Shown here in pieces: positions 45,516 through 57,809 of a DNA stretch of 64,000 bases (the stretch's first letter is position 1; every line of letters starts with the position of its first letter). The position numbers and the translations under genes were made by a program. Below the pieces are notes generated by a model. It worked only from the letters and a program-made list of their open reading frames with translations, did not search any database and was not told the origin of the DNA. The stretch covers positions 29,767,266-29,831,265 of the forward strand of contig CM063114.1 of assembly GCA_031841125.1 (NCBI GenBank). The letters run 5' to 3'. The stretch comes from Acanthococcus lagerstroemiae (lineage: Eukaryota > Arthropoda > Insecta > Hemiptera > Eriococcidae).

Positions 45516-46190
45516 GAACCAACCGACATTTGTAAACAAAATGAGTCATTAGTATTGTTGGAAAGAGAGTAAAAGGTAGAATTTTTCAGAATTAGGCTCC
45601 CGATTCAAAAATGTGTACTCACATTGATCAAAGATTATCAGTAAACGCCATCTCATATAGTTTCTACATGGCTCTTGAACTTAGAATCACATGTTCACAA
45701 AAAACAGACTTTCCTGGTTGGTTCTCTTACGCTTAACAGCGTCCAAGCGCGATCGTACTTTTTATTCGAAGTTGGATAGTGGAATAGCCGCCCAGACTTC
45801 AGCTGAAAGGCCGACTCTATTTCTAAGTCGCAAAGCCACCTGACTTTTTCCACCAGCCAATAATAAGAGAACACTCAAACACGCAATGATAAAAAAATCG
45901 ATTAACTGATTATTTTGGAGGTTGTGTCAAAATCGATTTATAATCGATTTCTCTCAGTAAAAATCGATTAATCATTTGGCAACATTCAATTTTGAGGGCC
46001 GACTACGAGCAGCCGACTGAGCCTATTGCAATAATTTTTTTTTCTCTTCTCTCATCCGTTCAAGTGCAGTTCAGTTCAAAAGTGTGTCATTTCAGATGTG
46101 TTGATCTGAGCGGATCTGAGTCGCAGTTCAGTTCAATGGCGCTTTATTTTCGAGAAATTCGTTAGTTGAAAAAAAGAATTAAAAGAATTA

Positions 46191-46360
46191 TAAAGAAGCC
46201 AGAAGTGGACGTGATCTGATCTTAATATGATCTTAAAATCGAAGATTTTCTTTTCGTGATCTTTGATCTGATCTAGATCATTTTAAAAATCCGGCGATCT
46301 TTGATCTTTTTTTTTTCATCTTTAGATCATAATTTCTACCAATTAAAAGATCAAATATCA
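46191..46360. repeat. GATC-rich repeat, diverged copy
   Basis: About a dozen GATC sites, with GTGATCTGATCTTAATATG and TTTGATCTGATCTAGATCAT. Related to the next entry. Confidence 0.6.
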
Positions 46361-46669
46361 GATTTTTTCCCTCTTCAAAATGAGTACAGAGACTACTGGG
46401 GAGTACAGACAGCTTCTGTAACCATTAAAGAAATTCCTTTCTACAGTCTCCTTCTATATATATTTTTTCTTCTGTGACTATGAGAATCTGTGACGTGTCA
46501 CCAGAAAAGGGCCTTAGTGTCAAGGACTGAAAGCTAGCCAAAAGCATAAAGTTAACAGCCAAATGCCAAAGGTTAGAATAAATTAAAAAGTTCTAAGTCA
46601 CAAGGAAAATCATTATTTTTTTTACTTTTTCAAAATTTTTTCCGCAAAAATAAGTATTTTATTCTTAGA

Positions 46670-46807
46670 AATGGGCATGAACTGATCTTAATATGCTCTT
46701 AAGATCAAAAATCATTTTAAAAAGATCTTTCATCTGATCTAAGATCTTTTTTGGCTCATGATCTTTGATCTTGATTTAGATCATTTCAAATGTGATCTTG
46801 CCCATCT
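46670..46807. mobile_element. Short GATC-rich MITE
   Basis: Ends AGAAATGGGCATGA and AGAGATGGGCAAGA in inverted orientation enclose a 138-bp segment packed with GATC/GATCTT sites. Nested in the 2.1-kb inverted repeat. Confidence 0.6.
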
Positions 46808-47659
46808 CTGTAAGCAACAATTTCAATTTTATTAGGGTCGGCAATGAGTCTCTTGCAATAACTTTTTTCTCTTCGTTTTTTTCTCTTCTTCAGCAGTGCT
46901 CATTAATCTTGATCTTACTGCGGTTCTACTTCTACGTTCTACATAATACGTTATCAATCCATTCTACGACCCTACAAGGTTCATTGTTTTCCTAATTTTC
47001 CGGTATTTTAGGTAACTATTTTGTAATTTGTGCGCGTTTTTCAATATTACGTTTCGGATTCTGCTATACGAATTCTCCATGTTTTACGATTCCAGCGTAT
47101 AGGTCTACATCAAATAAAACATGTTCGTTGCCATTCCCGTAACATATCTATTTCTGCAGTACTCTCGCCTTTATCAGTAAATTTTCAAAGGAACAATGGC
47201 ACATGAATCATGTTTCCTATTTCCTAGAAATGGTCAAGTATTATGGTAGTTTTGATATTCTGTTTGAGGTTTCGAGGGATGAAGACCTTCTTTTAGCTGT
47301 TTGAAACTGCCTGCTCGTTAACATGTCTTGATACCATTCGTGATGACTATGCGTATCCAAATTATAAACTTCAATACAATGAAAATTCGCCCTTTGTCTG
47401 TAGCACAGGAAAAATAATATTAATATTTTCGGAAATGCCACGCCGCCTAAATTAAACGACTTAAAAGAACTGTAAAAATCTGTTTTTTGAAAACACGTGA
47501 TTCACCGTTCAAGAACCCCACAGAAACTATACGACGTAGCGTTTACTGATAAGCTTTTTTCAACGTGGATACGCATTTTTATATCGGGAACTCCAATTAA
47601 AAAAAATTCTACTTTTCACGCTCTTTCCAAGGATACTGTCAACAAATGTCGCTAGGTCG

Positions 47660-48465
47660 CTTTTTGTTCATTAGCGTCCAATTGTACAACCGAGAGCCGA
47701 CCCTCTTCGAGCAGCAGAGCTGCTTGTTATTGGCCATGAACAAACATCAAATATGTCATTTAGAACTTTCTGTGTATGTAAATGTACATACATCAAATTT
47801 ATTTCACCCCTGCAGCTCAATACTTCCATATGTGATCGTCCTGAAAAAAGTGATACGTAACGGGTTGGATGGTTGGTTGCCTTACATCTTTTTCTGTCCT
47901 TTTGTTTCATTTTGGAAATTTTATAAAACAAATATATCTACGGGTGTTCGTTATTTTTGTCAACTCTTTCTTTCTTGTTGATAACTGTTGCCCCCCCCCC
48001 CTTCAGTTATTACGAATTTCTTTAGTTTTGAAAATAGAATTTCTAGGTGGTATCCGGTAAGGTTGAGGCTTTTGCCAATAATCGGAAGGACCGTGAAATT
48101 TGTACACAGTTTTTTATGATGTATGAACAATTTAAAAATGTGAACTTGATACGTTTTGGACAGACAATGTGTGTCTTTGTGTCTTCTCAGCAGGGGAGAG
48201 AAAGTAGCTGACCTGCCCCTACAATGATTTGTATTTTCCGGAAAAGCAACCAGCCTGGCGTTTTCTTTTTCATGGAGGAGGCGGTTTTTATTTCATATTT
48301 AGAGAAATTACGCATATTTTGAAAACTCAGGGAAAGACAAATGCTCCATTCTCACCCTGATGGTGTCTATAGTTAACAGCTGTATGACAAATGGCATAAA
48401 ATCGCGTTCAGATGCCTTACATTCAGTACATATTTCAGCAGTTTACTACAACCATGAAATAAAAG
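47660..48465. other. No recognisable gene
   Basis: Overlapping plus and minus frames at 47646-47981 (111 codons) and 47671-47931 (86 codons). Neither is recognised. Confidence 0.4.
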
Positions 48466-48469
48466 TAGT

Positions 48470-48644
48470 TCGTAACCAGGGGGCCAATGGAGGCATGGCC
48501 CCCTCACTCGCTTCCCCGAGAAAATGTACCCCAAGCGAAACAAAAATATATTGTTACTTCTCTCTCCGCTCCAATCAGTCCCAAAAAATATTAATAAATG
48601 TTTTTTGCCCTCCCCCTGAAACAGACACGCTGGTTACAGGCCTG
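48470..48644. mobile_element. Possible MITE with GTAACCAG ends
   Basis: CGTAACCAGGGGGCC on the left and CTGGTTACAGG on the right are inverted and enclose CCCC-rich subterminal tracts. The match is only 8-10 bp. Confidence 0.4.
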
Positions 48645-49246
48645 CAAAAAAAGTCGAACCATAATATACCAATGATTAATTTATACTGCACTTTCAATTC
48701 TTCAACCCAAAATATTTATGACATTCAACTGAATACTTTCAGTATTTCCACATACACAGTCAGTTTTATGTGTAGCATGGATATCAATTTAACATTTTAA
48801 TCCAATTACCGATTCGCAATCATTTCAAAACGTATTACTGTCGTTTGTCAAAGCAGTCAAATCGAAACAGCAGTTACTGGCATTAAACGTTTGCCACTGC
48901 GATGAACATATTCTCCTCCTCTTCCGGCAAACAAATTTTTTTCACGTAATTGTGTTCGCAATTTATAGACATTTTCGAAACGATCAAAACACGAGTTGAG
49001 TGTTCGGCTCCTGTTACACGCTGAGATAAAAAATTATCTAACTGCCGTTTACGAAGGGAAATGAAAATGTGAAATTGTTATTTTTTTTTTTCATGTGCTG
49101 TATTGGATTTTGTTTTACTGGTTGGTATAATGAGCGGACCTTTACAACTAATTTGAAGACTTCCATCGAGGTTCTCTCAACGTAACAATACATTCAGAAG
49201 TCAAGATTTATTGGGATTTTTCGAAGGTTGTTAGGACTCATTAAGA

Positions 49247-49570
49247 TGCTTAAGGAATCGTAAAAAACTCGATCAAATTCGCTTAAATTTCGTTTAGTCT
49301 TACTGGGACTCTCTTCCGGGACTTGATCACATTTATAGTATGTCAAAGATTTGTCAAGATCGTGACACTCACCAAGTCTTCCTGACCTAATGGGATAGTC
49401 AAGACTCTGTAAACTTATTAAGAACTCATAAGAACTCAATCAAATCCCCTTAAATTTCCTTTAGTCTCATCTGAAATCGCTTCCAGGACTTGCTCACACC
49501 TCACACTCATTCACAGTCTTTTACGACACGTGGGGACCATAACACTCTCGAAGTCTTCCTGAAAACTTAT
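49247..49570 (+). repeat. Imperfect tandem duplication of about 170 bp
   Basis: ACTCGATCAAATTCGCTTAA / ACTCAATCAAATCCCCTTAA, GTTTAGTCTTACT / CTTTAGTCTCATC and AAGTCTTCCTGA occur in order in each unit. Short TCTTGA/GACTC motifs spread into the flanks. Confidence 0.65.
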
Positions 49571-49730
49571 TTATTCACACTGATGTCCCAATAGGGTTCT
49601 AATGAATTCAGGGATTCAGGAGCATGATACGCGAAGGTTCTGGAGAGGGTCTTCAAAATTCACGGCAGAATTCCAGATTTCCATAGCACAATTTGTGTCT
49701 CAAAACAGTCCAGATACATGAGAAGAACAA

Positions 49731-49951
49731 TTGAAGGGTAAAGAATCAAAACTCACATTTGCCATTTCAATTCAAGGGCGCCAATAGACAAAATACTGTA
49801 CACGAGTGCAGGAATATTTTTGCTGCGCCCAATGAATGTGCGATATGTATAACATACTCCACGTATATTCCTGCACCCGTGTACAGTATTTTGCCTATTT
49901 GCGTCCTTGAAGTAAAACGACAAATGTGAGTTTTGATTCTTTACCCTTCAA
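49731..49951. mobile_element. 221-bp foldback with perfect 31-bp ends
   Basis: TTGAAGGGTAAAGAATCAAA continuing through ACTCACATTTG is perfectly inverted at 49731-49761 and 49921-49951. Inner arms ACAAAATACTGTACACGAGT and TGCAGGAATAT pair again with only a few mismatches, so nearly the whole element folds. No coding and no clear target duplication. Confidence 0.85.
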
Positions 49952-50559
49952 CTGAGGTAATCATTCCTCTTAAAGCGAAATATATTAATTGAAAATGTTT
50001 CAAACTAGTGAACCAGTAGGCCAGTACAATAAATTGGAACTACTCGTGGGTAAACGTTCAGTAATCAGCTCTTTATAATGCTGCGGAAACCCAGACTTTC
50101 ATCCCCCGCCATCCAACAAAATAACAGCGAATGGCTACATACCCACCTGAGGTTGAAAACTTGCAGCAGCAGGCCGGTTACCCCAAAATGCAGCCAGATT
50201 GAGAAACAAATGGTTGATCAAATTGAGAGACAGCTAGCCAGGACTTGAGACATGAAGTCGGATAGGTGAATGGAAAAAAGGAAAGTCGAACAGGCAGACC
50301 GATAATTATTTCAATCAATGTTACCACTTCTATTACTTCTCCCATTCTTCTAGCGTTGAATTTACATGAAGAGTAATCTAGGGCAAGTACCCCAGGCCGC
50401 TTACTTGAAAATGCGAAAAACGAAGCAATAAGAAAGAAAAACAAAAAAAGTAAGAACGAAAGAGAAATGAGTGTATTCAGGCGTTTTTAATGATTTATCT
50501 ATAGAAGCAATTTACCAAAATCCGACAATCATTTAAAAGAATCAAATAAATCTGAAACA

Positions 50560-50870
50560 GCCTCAACATCGCAAATAGTTCTTGAAATGTCCTAGCGAAT
50601 TTTAAACAAGTCTGCAACCGTCTCAAACAACTTTGCAAGAGACACAAACAACCCTACAAGAGTTCCAAACATTCAAACAACTCTACCAGAGTCTGAAACG
50701 AATCCTAAAGAGTCTTGAAGAATTTCAAGAACCCTAAAATGGTTTCTAAAGTCTGAATAAAAATTGGAAGGAACAATGAGTCTTGAACCATCTCATTGAG
50801 TCTTAAGCAGTTTAGAAAATTTTAAGAGGTCGTAAACTAGTCAGGGAAAATTGTAGAGAGTCTTCAGGCA
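50560..50870 (+). repeat. Degenerate CAA-ACTCTACAAGAGTC-like repeat
   Basis: Loose recurrences of AACAACYYTRCAAGAG, AGTCTTGAA and AGTCTGAA. Too diverged to set a period. Confidence 0.35.
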
Positions 50871-51187
50871 AATAACACCGAAGAATTGTGGTTAGTCATA
50901 AGAGTTTTAAAATACGCATGTACTCGTAGAGTTAGATAAGTCTGCAGGAGTGTAGCGGCCTTACTCGTATCTTAAAAAAGAAGGGAAAAGACTTAATCAT
51001 GTGTGGAAAAGCAGTGTCGTCGGAAGGTTTTTCTAGAGAAGGGGGACTGGATGGGGGATGGAAAAATAAAAAAAAGTAATCCCAAAACCAGAAAAAACAT
51101 AAAAAAATTTTATACTTGAAAACTGAGGTAAGCAAGTGAAAAATATCGTAAATCACGTATATGAAATCTCTCGACGAGCATTTTTTT

Positions 51188-51412
51188 CAGGGACGTACCG
51201 AAGAATTTTCCTGGAGGGGGGGGGGCAAAAATTGTGAAAGTTCCAACTAACTTAACTTAATATTCCCAAATATTAAAGTTAAAAAAAAAAAACTTTTTGA
51301 CTTGGATTTTTCCAATTCCGCCTGACACTGAAATGGTCAATTTGGCCAACTGCTGAGTCAAAAATTCCTACCCGGGGTGGGGGTGGATATGGCCCCTATC
51401 GGTACGTCCCCG
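51188..51412. mobile_element. hAT MITE, copy 2 of the 44-kb family
   Basis: Ends CAGGGACGTACCGA and CGGGGACGTACCGA in inverted orientation, with the same order of internal blocks as 44026-44237 (CCTGG plus G-run, CTTTTTGACTTG, TTTTTCCAA, AATGGT). No intact target duplication. Confidence 0.8.
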
Positions 51413-52219
51413 ACTTTCGTATCAGCTTATTGACTCACGGAAGAAAGATATCGCAGGGTGTTGTGATGAATATTCAAAAAAGGAAGAATGTCCTCGGTTG
51501 ACAACCTCCGACAGTGAGAGCCTGCACACTTAGCAGCACATATGCCTCGCTTTTCTGCTTACCTACTGAATTTTGCCATTTTGATGATACAATAATCCAA
51601 ATACTCAAACGATCAGAAGCGAAACCGATTCAGTTTTGGAAAATTATGAATGAAAAAGCTTTCTTACATGATAAGTGGATAAGAACATACTATACAAGTA
51701 TTTACTTGATTCTAGGGAGAGGGAGTTGAATCTCTAAAACATTCTCCATACCTACGCATCTCAGTAAGCTCACGCTAAGTAAATTAACAAGCAATTCAAC
51801 ATTCTAGAATCTAGATTTTAATTAATCCAACTGAATAGGCTGAATAAAACTGAAAAAAATACGAGCTAACTATGAATTGAAAAAAACTGCATTTGTAGCT
51901 GGGCTGTTATGTCTGAATTAGTTGGGAAAGGTAATCTGCATGTAAAACTACAAGAAGAAAAACCAAAAAAAGAAGAAAAAAACAACAGTGATATACTAGA
52001 AAATACACGAGAACAGTAAATAAAATTAAGTAGGAGGAACATACAGAACTCTTGAAAAAATAGTGATACATAGAAGGATTATTCGAACCTTTGAAGAACC
52101 AAGAAGAATGGCGAACGAGAAAAATCATTAGGTATTTCATGGGCATAGTCCTCCACAGATGCCCTAATGTCATTTTTTCAAGATGATATTCGTTTTGCAG
52201 GTAGTGGTAATTGTACTGA

Positions 52220-52710
52220 AACTTGAAAATTCATGTTTGGAGACTTTCAAAATTTGCAAATCGAATTTTGTCCTGGAAAAATGACAAATGATTCACCTTC
52301 GCATCTGCGGGGGTCCTCCATTCCATGGGGATGAACATAAGAAGTAGCTCCAGAACTGACTCTTCAGTGATCCCGAAAACCAGTCAATCGAATACCATCT
52401 TGAAAAAATGACCAATATCCCTTACCATGTCAGTGGTACACCAGGGGTCCAATGTAAAAATTACCCCTAGAATTGAATTCACTGACCTCGAAAACCTATA
52501 AGTCGAATACCATCTTAGAAAATGACTATATTATGGTATCCTCACCCCCCTTCTGTGGTACCCCAAGGAGTCAGCTAAGAAAAAATGCCCCCAGAAATGT
52601 ATTTAGCGACCTGGAAAACTTATATATCGACTACCATCTCGAATTCCCGTTTTTCATTTTCCTCTCCCTTCTTTTCAAGTCACTCTCCCGGGGTCATAAG
52701 CCCACATTTG
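52220..52710 (+). repeat. Diverged tandem array, period about 115-127 bp, about four units
   Basis: Anchor phrases GTCAATCGAATACCATCTTG (52397), AAGTCGAATACCATCTTAG (52500) and TATCGACTACCATCTCG (52625), with an older unit near 52255. GGTACACC / GGTACCCC and GGGGTCC / GGAGTC recur at a constant phase. Confidence 0.7.
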
Positions 52711-53177
52711 AAAAGCAAACTATTTTACTTTGATATATTTTGAATAAAAGAAGGAATTTTCAACGTAGTTAGGGGCTGAGGAGAAGAACATTATTATTCG
52801 AAATGTCAAAACTCTGGGTATTTTTCTATAAGAAAGGGAGGGGGCTTGAGACACGTTGTCTTCCCCTCATCCAATCGATCTGAAACAGCCAGAATTTTTA
52901 TTTTATTTTATATACACACCGATCAAGGGGTGGGGGTCCTCGTATAAAATTCAGATGGTCGAAAATCGAGGCCAGCTTAACGTCTACATTTCAGTTAACG
53001 TGGCCTGCCTCAGTTGGGGCAAATAACTCAAAATATTTCTTATGGTTAAGTACTGCACTAAGAATGTGTCAAGTGGTATGGACATTCTTTTTAATAAAGA
53101 AAAAGATCGAATGTCAGATCGACAGCAACAGTCAGACAAATAGACCTAAAACCAAATAAGACAGGAGAGACAATGAA

Positions 53178-53354
53178 CAGGGCTGTCAATTTTTTAGAAC
53201 TATTTTTCCTAACTTTTCCGGTTTTCCAGTCCAATTCTCCAAATTTTCCTATAAACTTTTTCAGGTAAATTCTCATTGTTCTCAAAAAGTTCCCTGATTT
53301 TGGTCAAAACTATAGCAATTCCCTGACTTTTCCAGACTGACAAAATCAACCCTG
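53178..53354. mobile_element. Small hAT-like MITE
   Basis: CAGGGCTGTCAATTTT at the left and CAGGGTTGATTTTGTC (reverse strand) at the right, with an interior of TTCCCTGA/TTTTCC motifs. A partial relative (ACAAAATTCCTGACTTTCCC) is at 53605. Confidence 0.6.
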
Positions 53355-53399
53355 TCGAGAGAGGGGAGAACGAGGGAAAAAACCCCGGGCCCGGACTTT

Positions 53400-55235
53400 C
53401 AAGGGGGCCCGATATTTTTAAAAAGCCAGAATTTCAATCATACTGTACATATCAAATCAGCAATCACTCCTTACACCATGAAAGAAACCTCTTATCCCAT
53501 AGCATATAATTTTTCCCATCTAACAAAAGAAAAAATTGAACTGGAAGGAGAGGGAGGCCCGTGGAAATCCGCCCAGGCCCTCTCTTTCTCTCTACGGGGC
53601 TGGACAAAATTCCTGACTTTCCCCGGTTTTTCAATCGGAAAAGGAACCAAAATCTTCCGAACCATTTGAATTTTCGAAAAAAAAGTTTCACTTTCTGTTC
53701 CTATCGCCTAAACAAGAATGAAACTTATACGAAAACCTTATATTGTCTTCAATTCGATAGCTTAGGTGAGCAAACCTTCCAGGGCACAACAGAGCCGGCC
53801 CACCGCTATTCCAACACCAACAAATTTCGATCCAAAATTAAATGAAGAATACAAGGAAAGAAGCAGGTAAGTCACTCTAGTGGCGAAGCGAGAAAAATGA
53901 AAAATAATTTGTTTACGTAAGCGGTCTTTTACCCGTACGTGAATTTTGAAATCCGTTTTCCGGACTGTAGCATCCTTTCAGGTATCCAGCCACAGCTCAG
54001 CTACTTCTACTCCATACTCACTCGCCAAAAAAGTGACAGACCTGCTTCTTTCCCTGTACCCTTCAAATGCATCATATATACGGCCAAACTGTTCTTCAAT
54101 AAAGATAATGCAAAAATTAATTTGTTCCTTCATCGGGCACGTGGCAGAGCGTGCTTCCTTCGCAAAAATATGGAAATGTTGCTCTACTCCCTCATCGTTT
54201 TTATATTTTCAAAAAATATACACAAATACGAAAAGAAACATTATAGACATTTTCGAGGGTGTTTTTTATCCGATGAAAAAAGAATAAAAAGGAAAACTGA
54301 AATAACTCATTAGGTTCGTTTTCGGGAAAATAAATCGGAGTCAACATTGAGCAGCCAGAGGGGGAAGAGAGATGACGAGGACTCCGAAATAAGAGCCAGT
54401 TCACAACTGAGAAGCCGCGATGTATCTCACCGAAGATACGGGGGAAGGGGGATCAGATAAAGAAAAGCAATATTATGTTTCCGTTAGCCATTTCGACGGA
54501 ATTGGTCACAGAGACAAAACCTTTAAACGTCGTTCCGTAGAACGCACTTTTGTGGAGCGGAACACCATTATCATGAAAATAGGATAATTTTTACGTTCTT
54601 CGAAATCGAAGTAACAATTCGCCCGATTCTAACGCCAGATAAGAATGATATATTTGAAATGAAACGATAAATGAGACGATCGGCTTTTTCGCAGCCGTTG
54701 GGAACGCAAAGGCCGATACTAAACGAATGTTTTCTCGAAATTTCCGTCCAAAAAGCTAATAAATCTTTTCAAATTCGGACGACTGTACACGCTCGTAAAA
54801 CATGTACTAACGTTTTATATAAGTTATATATGAAGAGAAAGAAAAAAATGGGAAAATACGAGCAGCTTCCGCGTGGTAGCTGACTATATATACATCGGCC
54901 TGTAAAAGGGCAATTATTCTGACGAAGAAGCCTGATATCACTTACTGGAGGGGATTGGGTAAATAAGAGCATTCAGGGCTGACGCAAGGGGATCCATTCG
55001 GGAAATTCCAACTTTCAGTGGGGAAATTTCGACACTAATTTTTTTGGTCATAGGAAATTTTATAACATTTTAATCGTTATTTATCAGAAGCTCGGGAAAG
55101 TCGAGAAATTATAGAACTGAGTCGGAAAAAAACGAGGCTTTTTCTTGCTTGTCAACGGAAACTTGTCTCAAATTTTAATCGGGATTTTTCGGCGGCAAAT
55201 CAGATCTGTGCTAAGCCGATACACTTTGCCTCTCC
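53400..55235. other. No recognisable gene
   Basis: Open frames of 113-124 codons at 53939-54313 overlap in two frames and are unassigned. Low-complexity and AT-rich elsewhere. Confidence 0.4.
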
Positions 55236-55249
55236 TGATGCAAGTATCC

Positions 55250-55330
55250 AAGTCAATGCAGACCTAAAATTCAAATAACTTTAGCATATAGCTGAAAGGC
55301 ATGTGCTCTACCAACTGAGAAAATTGGGTA
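55250..55330 (-). repeat. Degenerate tRNA-like sequence
   Basis: The minus strand reads CTCAGTTGGTAGAGCACATG, an excellent tRNA D-arm/A box as in tRNA-Lys-type genes. The anticodon arm has CTTTCAG. The T-arm is badly degenerate (TTATTTGAATTTT), so this is a pseudogene or SINE head. Confidence 0.45.
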
Positions 55331-55339
55331 TATAGGACA

Positions 55340-56185
55340 GAAAGTTGGAAATCTAAAAATTTTTTTCATGTTAAAGGCGTCCGGAAATAATTACTAAAAC
55401 ACACCCTCTACCCAAAAATGTATACCTTTCCCCCCACTCATCATTGCATTCTTGTTTTCTTTCCTATTTTTAGTTCTTTTTTGGGGTATTCCTTCCCAAA
55501 TGAACGCCGTAAGGTCACGGTCTCCTTGGTGTTTTTTAGAAAAAATTATTTCAAATACAAAAACCTATACACCAAATATAGATACAACAAAGTCGGGTTA
55601 TTTACACCATTAACATATAAGACTCAAGAACGGCTGGATTGATTTTTATGATCTTTGATTTGTCAGATTTGTCTCCGCCCAGAATAACAGAATAACTATT
55701 AAAACATCCGAAAAATTCACGAAAAAAAATTTATTAAGAAAATTCATTTTTTCATACATTATGTATAATAGAACCGCTTTTTCAGTTTTTCCGTTTTCCA
55801 CCGTTATTTGAAATATCTTATTTTCGCCTATCCATGGAAATCGGTTTCGCTCAAGTATATCCAAGGCAGGAAGAAAAATAAATTTCCATGGAAATGTCAG
55901 CCACTGATCTGAATTGTCACCATGAAGAGCTAAATCATACGGACAGGCTTTGTGTCGGGAGGGGCGGGGGTGTCGACGGGAGCGTTACGGTTTTCGCTCA
56001 AGTATACTCAGTTGTAAAAGCATATTATATAAAATGCTAAAACTTCATGAAATTGTTCTAATAAGCCATGATCAGTGTTGACGAGTCTTAGGGGAGTTTT
56101 ACAGATTTCAAAAAGTTTTAATCAGTTATAAAAAATCTTCTATAAAAGTTTAAGTTTATCTGTGTGTTTGTTTGTTTGTTCGAGG
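55340..56185. other. No recognisable gene
   Basis: CGCTCAAGTATA occurs twice (near 55850 and 55998). No element ends could be set. Confidence 0.4.
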
Positions 56186-56187
56186 TT

Positions 56188-56377
56188 CAGGGCCATACCG
56201 ACGGGGAGGGTTTTAGGGGTTCAAACACCTCCCACTGGCCAAAAAAATCACGAAAAAATGATGAGTTGAGACGGAGAGGAGGGCGGACCTGCGATTGAGC
56301 CCCTTCCCTCACCAGGAAAAAATGTATCTTGATCGCAAGCCCCCTCTCCCCTTACTTAAATCCTGGGTACGGCCCTG
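56188..56377. mobile_element. 190-bp MITE with CAGGGCCRTACC ends
   Basis: Inverted termini CAGGGCCATACCGACGGGG and CAGGGCCGTACCCAGG enclose C/G-run subterminal DNA. A second partial copy begins ACAGGGCCGTAACCCCC at 56878 and shares GATGGAGAGGAGGG. Confidence 0.72.
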
Positions 56378-56412
56378 AATAACAACAACAACAATAATAA
56401 TAATAATAATAA
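56378..56412 (+). repeat. (AAC)n/(AAT)n microsatellite
   Basis: AACAACAACAACAATAATAA-type run directly after the MITE end. Confidence 0.85.
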
Positions 56413-57259
56413 AAATATAATAAAAAAAAGGTCAACACCTGGTAAATTTGGCCAACTTCTGATTAATTTTGGATTTTGCTAATCGATGGACATTTTTGAA
56501 ATCTCAAACCAGAAAAAAAAACACAAAAAATAGGTATACACTTTTAAAATGTTTTCCAATAATTAAGAATCGACTTCCTTGAATTGGCCAGTTTAGCAAG
56601 CCGTTTTGAAAGCCCACTGCTTTGTCCATCCATCCAAGCGCGGACAACCCTTGAAAATAACTGATTGTTTTCAGTTTAAAAGGACGAAGAACCAAAAACC
56701 ATTTCATTCACCCTGTTCACCATTTGAAATAATATGGTTTTGTTTGAAAAATTTCAATTTATTCCCCTTGTCCCCTTAAACAACTCTATTGAGGCCAATT
56801 ACGAAAATTATTACTTTGAAATCCTCGTATGTTATTTAGGATATTTCAAAAATGTACCTAGTTCATCGGAAAAGTACAGGGCCGTAACCCCCTCCCCCCA
56901 CCATAGTACGAACAAAATTGGTTTGAGATGGAGAGGAGGGTGGATTTGTCACATTTTTTGTAATAAGTATGACAAGGAGAGTTTCAAAAAATGTTGAAGT
57001 TTTTTTGGCTGCAAGTATGCCCGCTCGTTACATCTCCAGCGAGGATTCCACGGGACTGGGCAGTAGCGAGAGCGAGGGGTCTGGCTCCAGATAAAATTCT
57101 AGATAAAACAAACGACATAAGATAACCATGTCTGTTCAATCGCACCTGTAACTTACAGCAACGAGCATCGATACGATATATATATTCACAATTGTGCCTA
57201 ACATTATCTGCGAGTTTGGAGAAAATGCAGGGTTGGCATTTTACACTAAAATGATTTTT

Positions 57260-57802
57260 TATACTACTTGATCAGAAAGGCAATGTTTACGTTGGTGTTT
57301 TACAGACGACAAGAAGCGCCTATCATTAATGCATCGAGTGCTAACAAAACCTGCATGTAAAGAAACGTCCCTCAATGTAAAGCGTTTTTACATGAAAAAA
57401 TTGCTGGCCAGTAATTTCGTATCGGGGAATCGAACCCGTGTCCATTGAAACATTTGACTGAAATGCAGCGATTGTCTCTAACCACTCGGCCACAGAGCGT
57501 ATTACGAAATAGCGACTTCAGAACGCATTTAAATATTCACGACGTAGTACAGCTGTTACCGTTTGTTGTTAACCGTCATTATGTTTTTGATAGCCACTAC
57601 CTGTGTATGCTGTTTACGCACGTGAACAAACTGAAGACTAGACTGTGATACTGTACTTTGTAGTAATTAACTGAGCAAATTAAATTTTTGAATTAATTAC
57701 GCACACAAAAATCACCTGGCTATAATTTAAATAAATAAATAGATTTAAAAAAATACAGACCATGTCAGCAAAAAATATTGCCGCTTCGGATCAAGTAGTA
57801 TA
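57260..57802 (-). mobile_element. 543-bp inverted-repeat element carrying a tRNA-like sequence, copy 2
   Basis: Ends ATACTACTTGATCAGAAAGG and ATACTACTTGATCCGAAGCG are inverted repeats (57260-57288 and 57773-57802). It has the same length and layout as 7801-8342, in opposite orientation. The tRNA-like module lies on the minus strand at 57418-57500. No protein is encoded. Confidence 0.78.
57418..57500 (-). repeat. Class-II tRNA-like module, copy 2
   Basis: A box TGGCCGAGTGG and B box GGTTCGATTCC are identical to copy 1 although surrounding bases differ, so the promoter boxes look preserved. Confidence 0.6.
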
Positions 57803-57809
57803 AAAATTA

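Larger units (their letters stand above)
45523..47652. mobile_element. 2.1-kb long-arm inverted repeat (module E family)
   Basis: Arms of about 190 bp at 45523-45715 and 47462-47652 are reverse complements: CGACATTTGT, TTGGAAAGAG, AAAAATGTGTACTCACATTG, TTATCAGTAAACGC, TATAGTTTCTACATGGCTC and CACATGTTCACAAAAAACAG, in order, with substitutions. The same arm sequence occurs at 16978-17090 and 17825-17935. The interior has ATCGATT and GATCTT clusters and GGGTCGGC motifs but no recognisable transposase. Confidence 0.78.

Noticed and set aside
48360..48800. 146-codon plus-strand open frame
   Set aside because: Runs through a probable MITE and matches nothing I recognise; likely chance.
55620..56010. 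Helitron fragment
   Set aside because: Phrases such as AAGAACGGCTGGATTGATTT reminded me of Helitron interiors, but I could not find a TC start, CTRR end or 3' hairpin.
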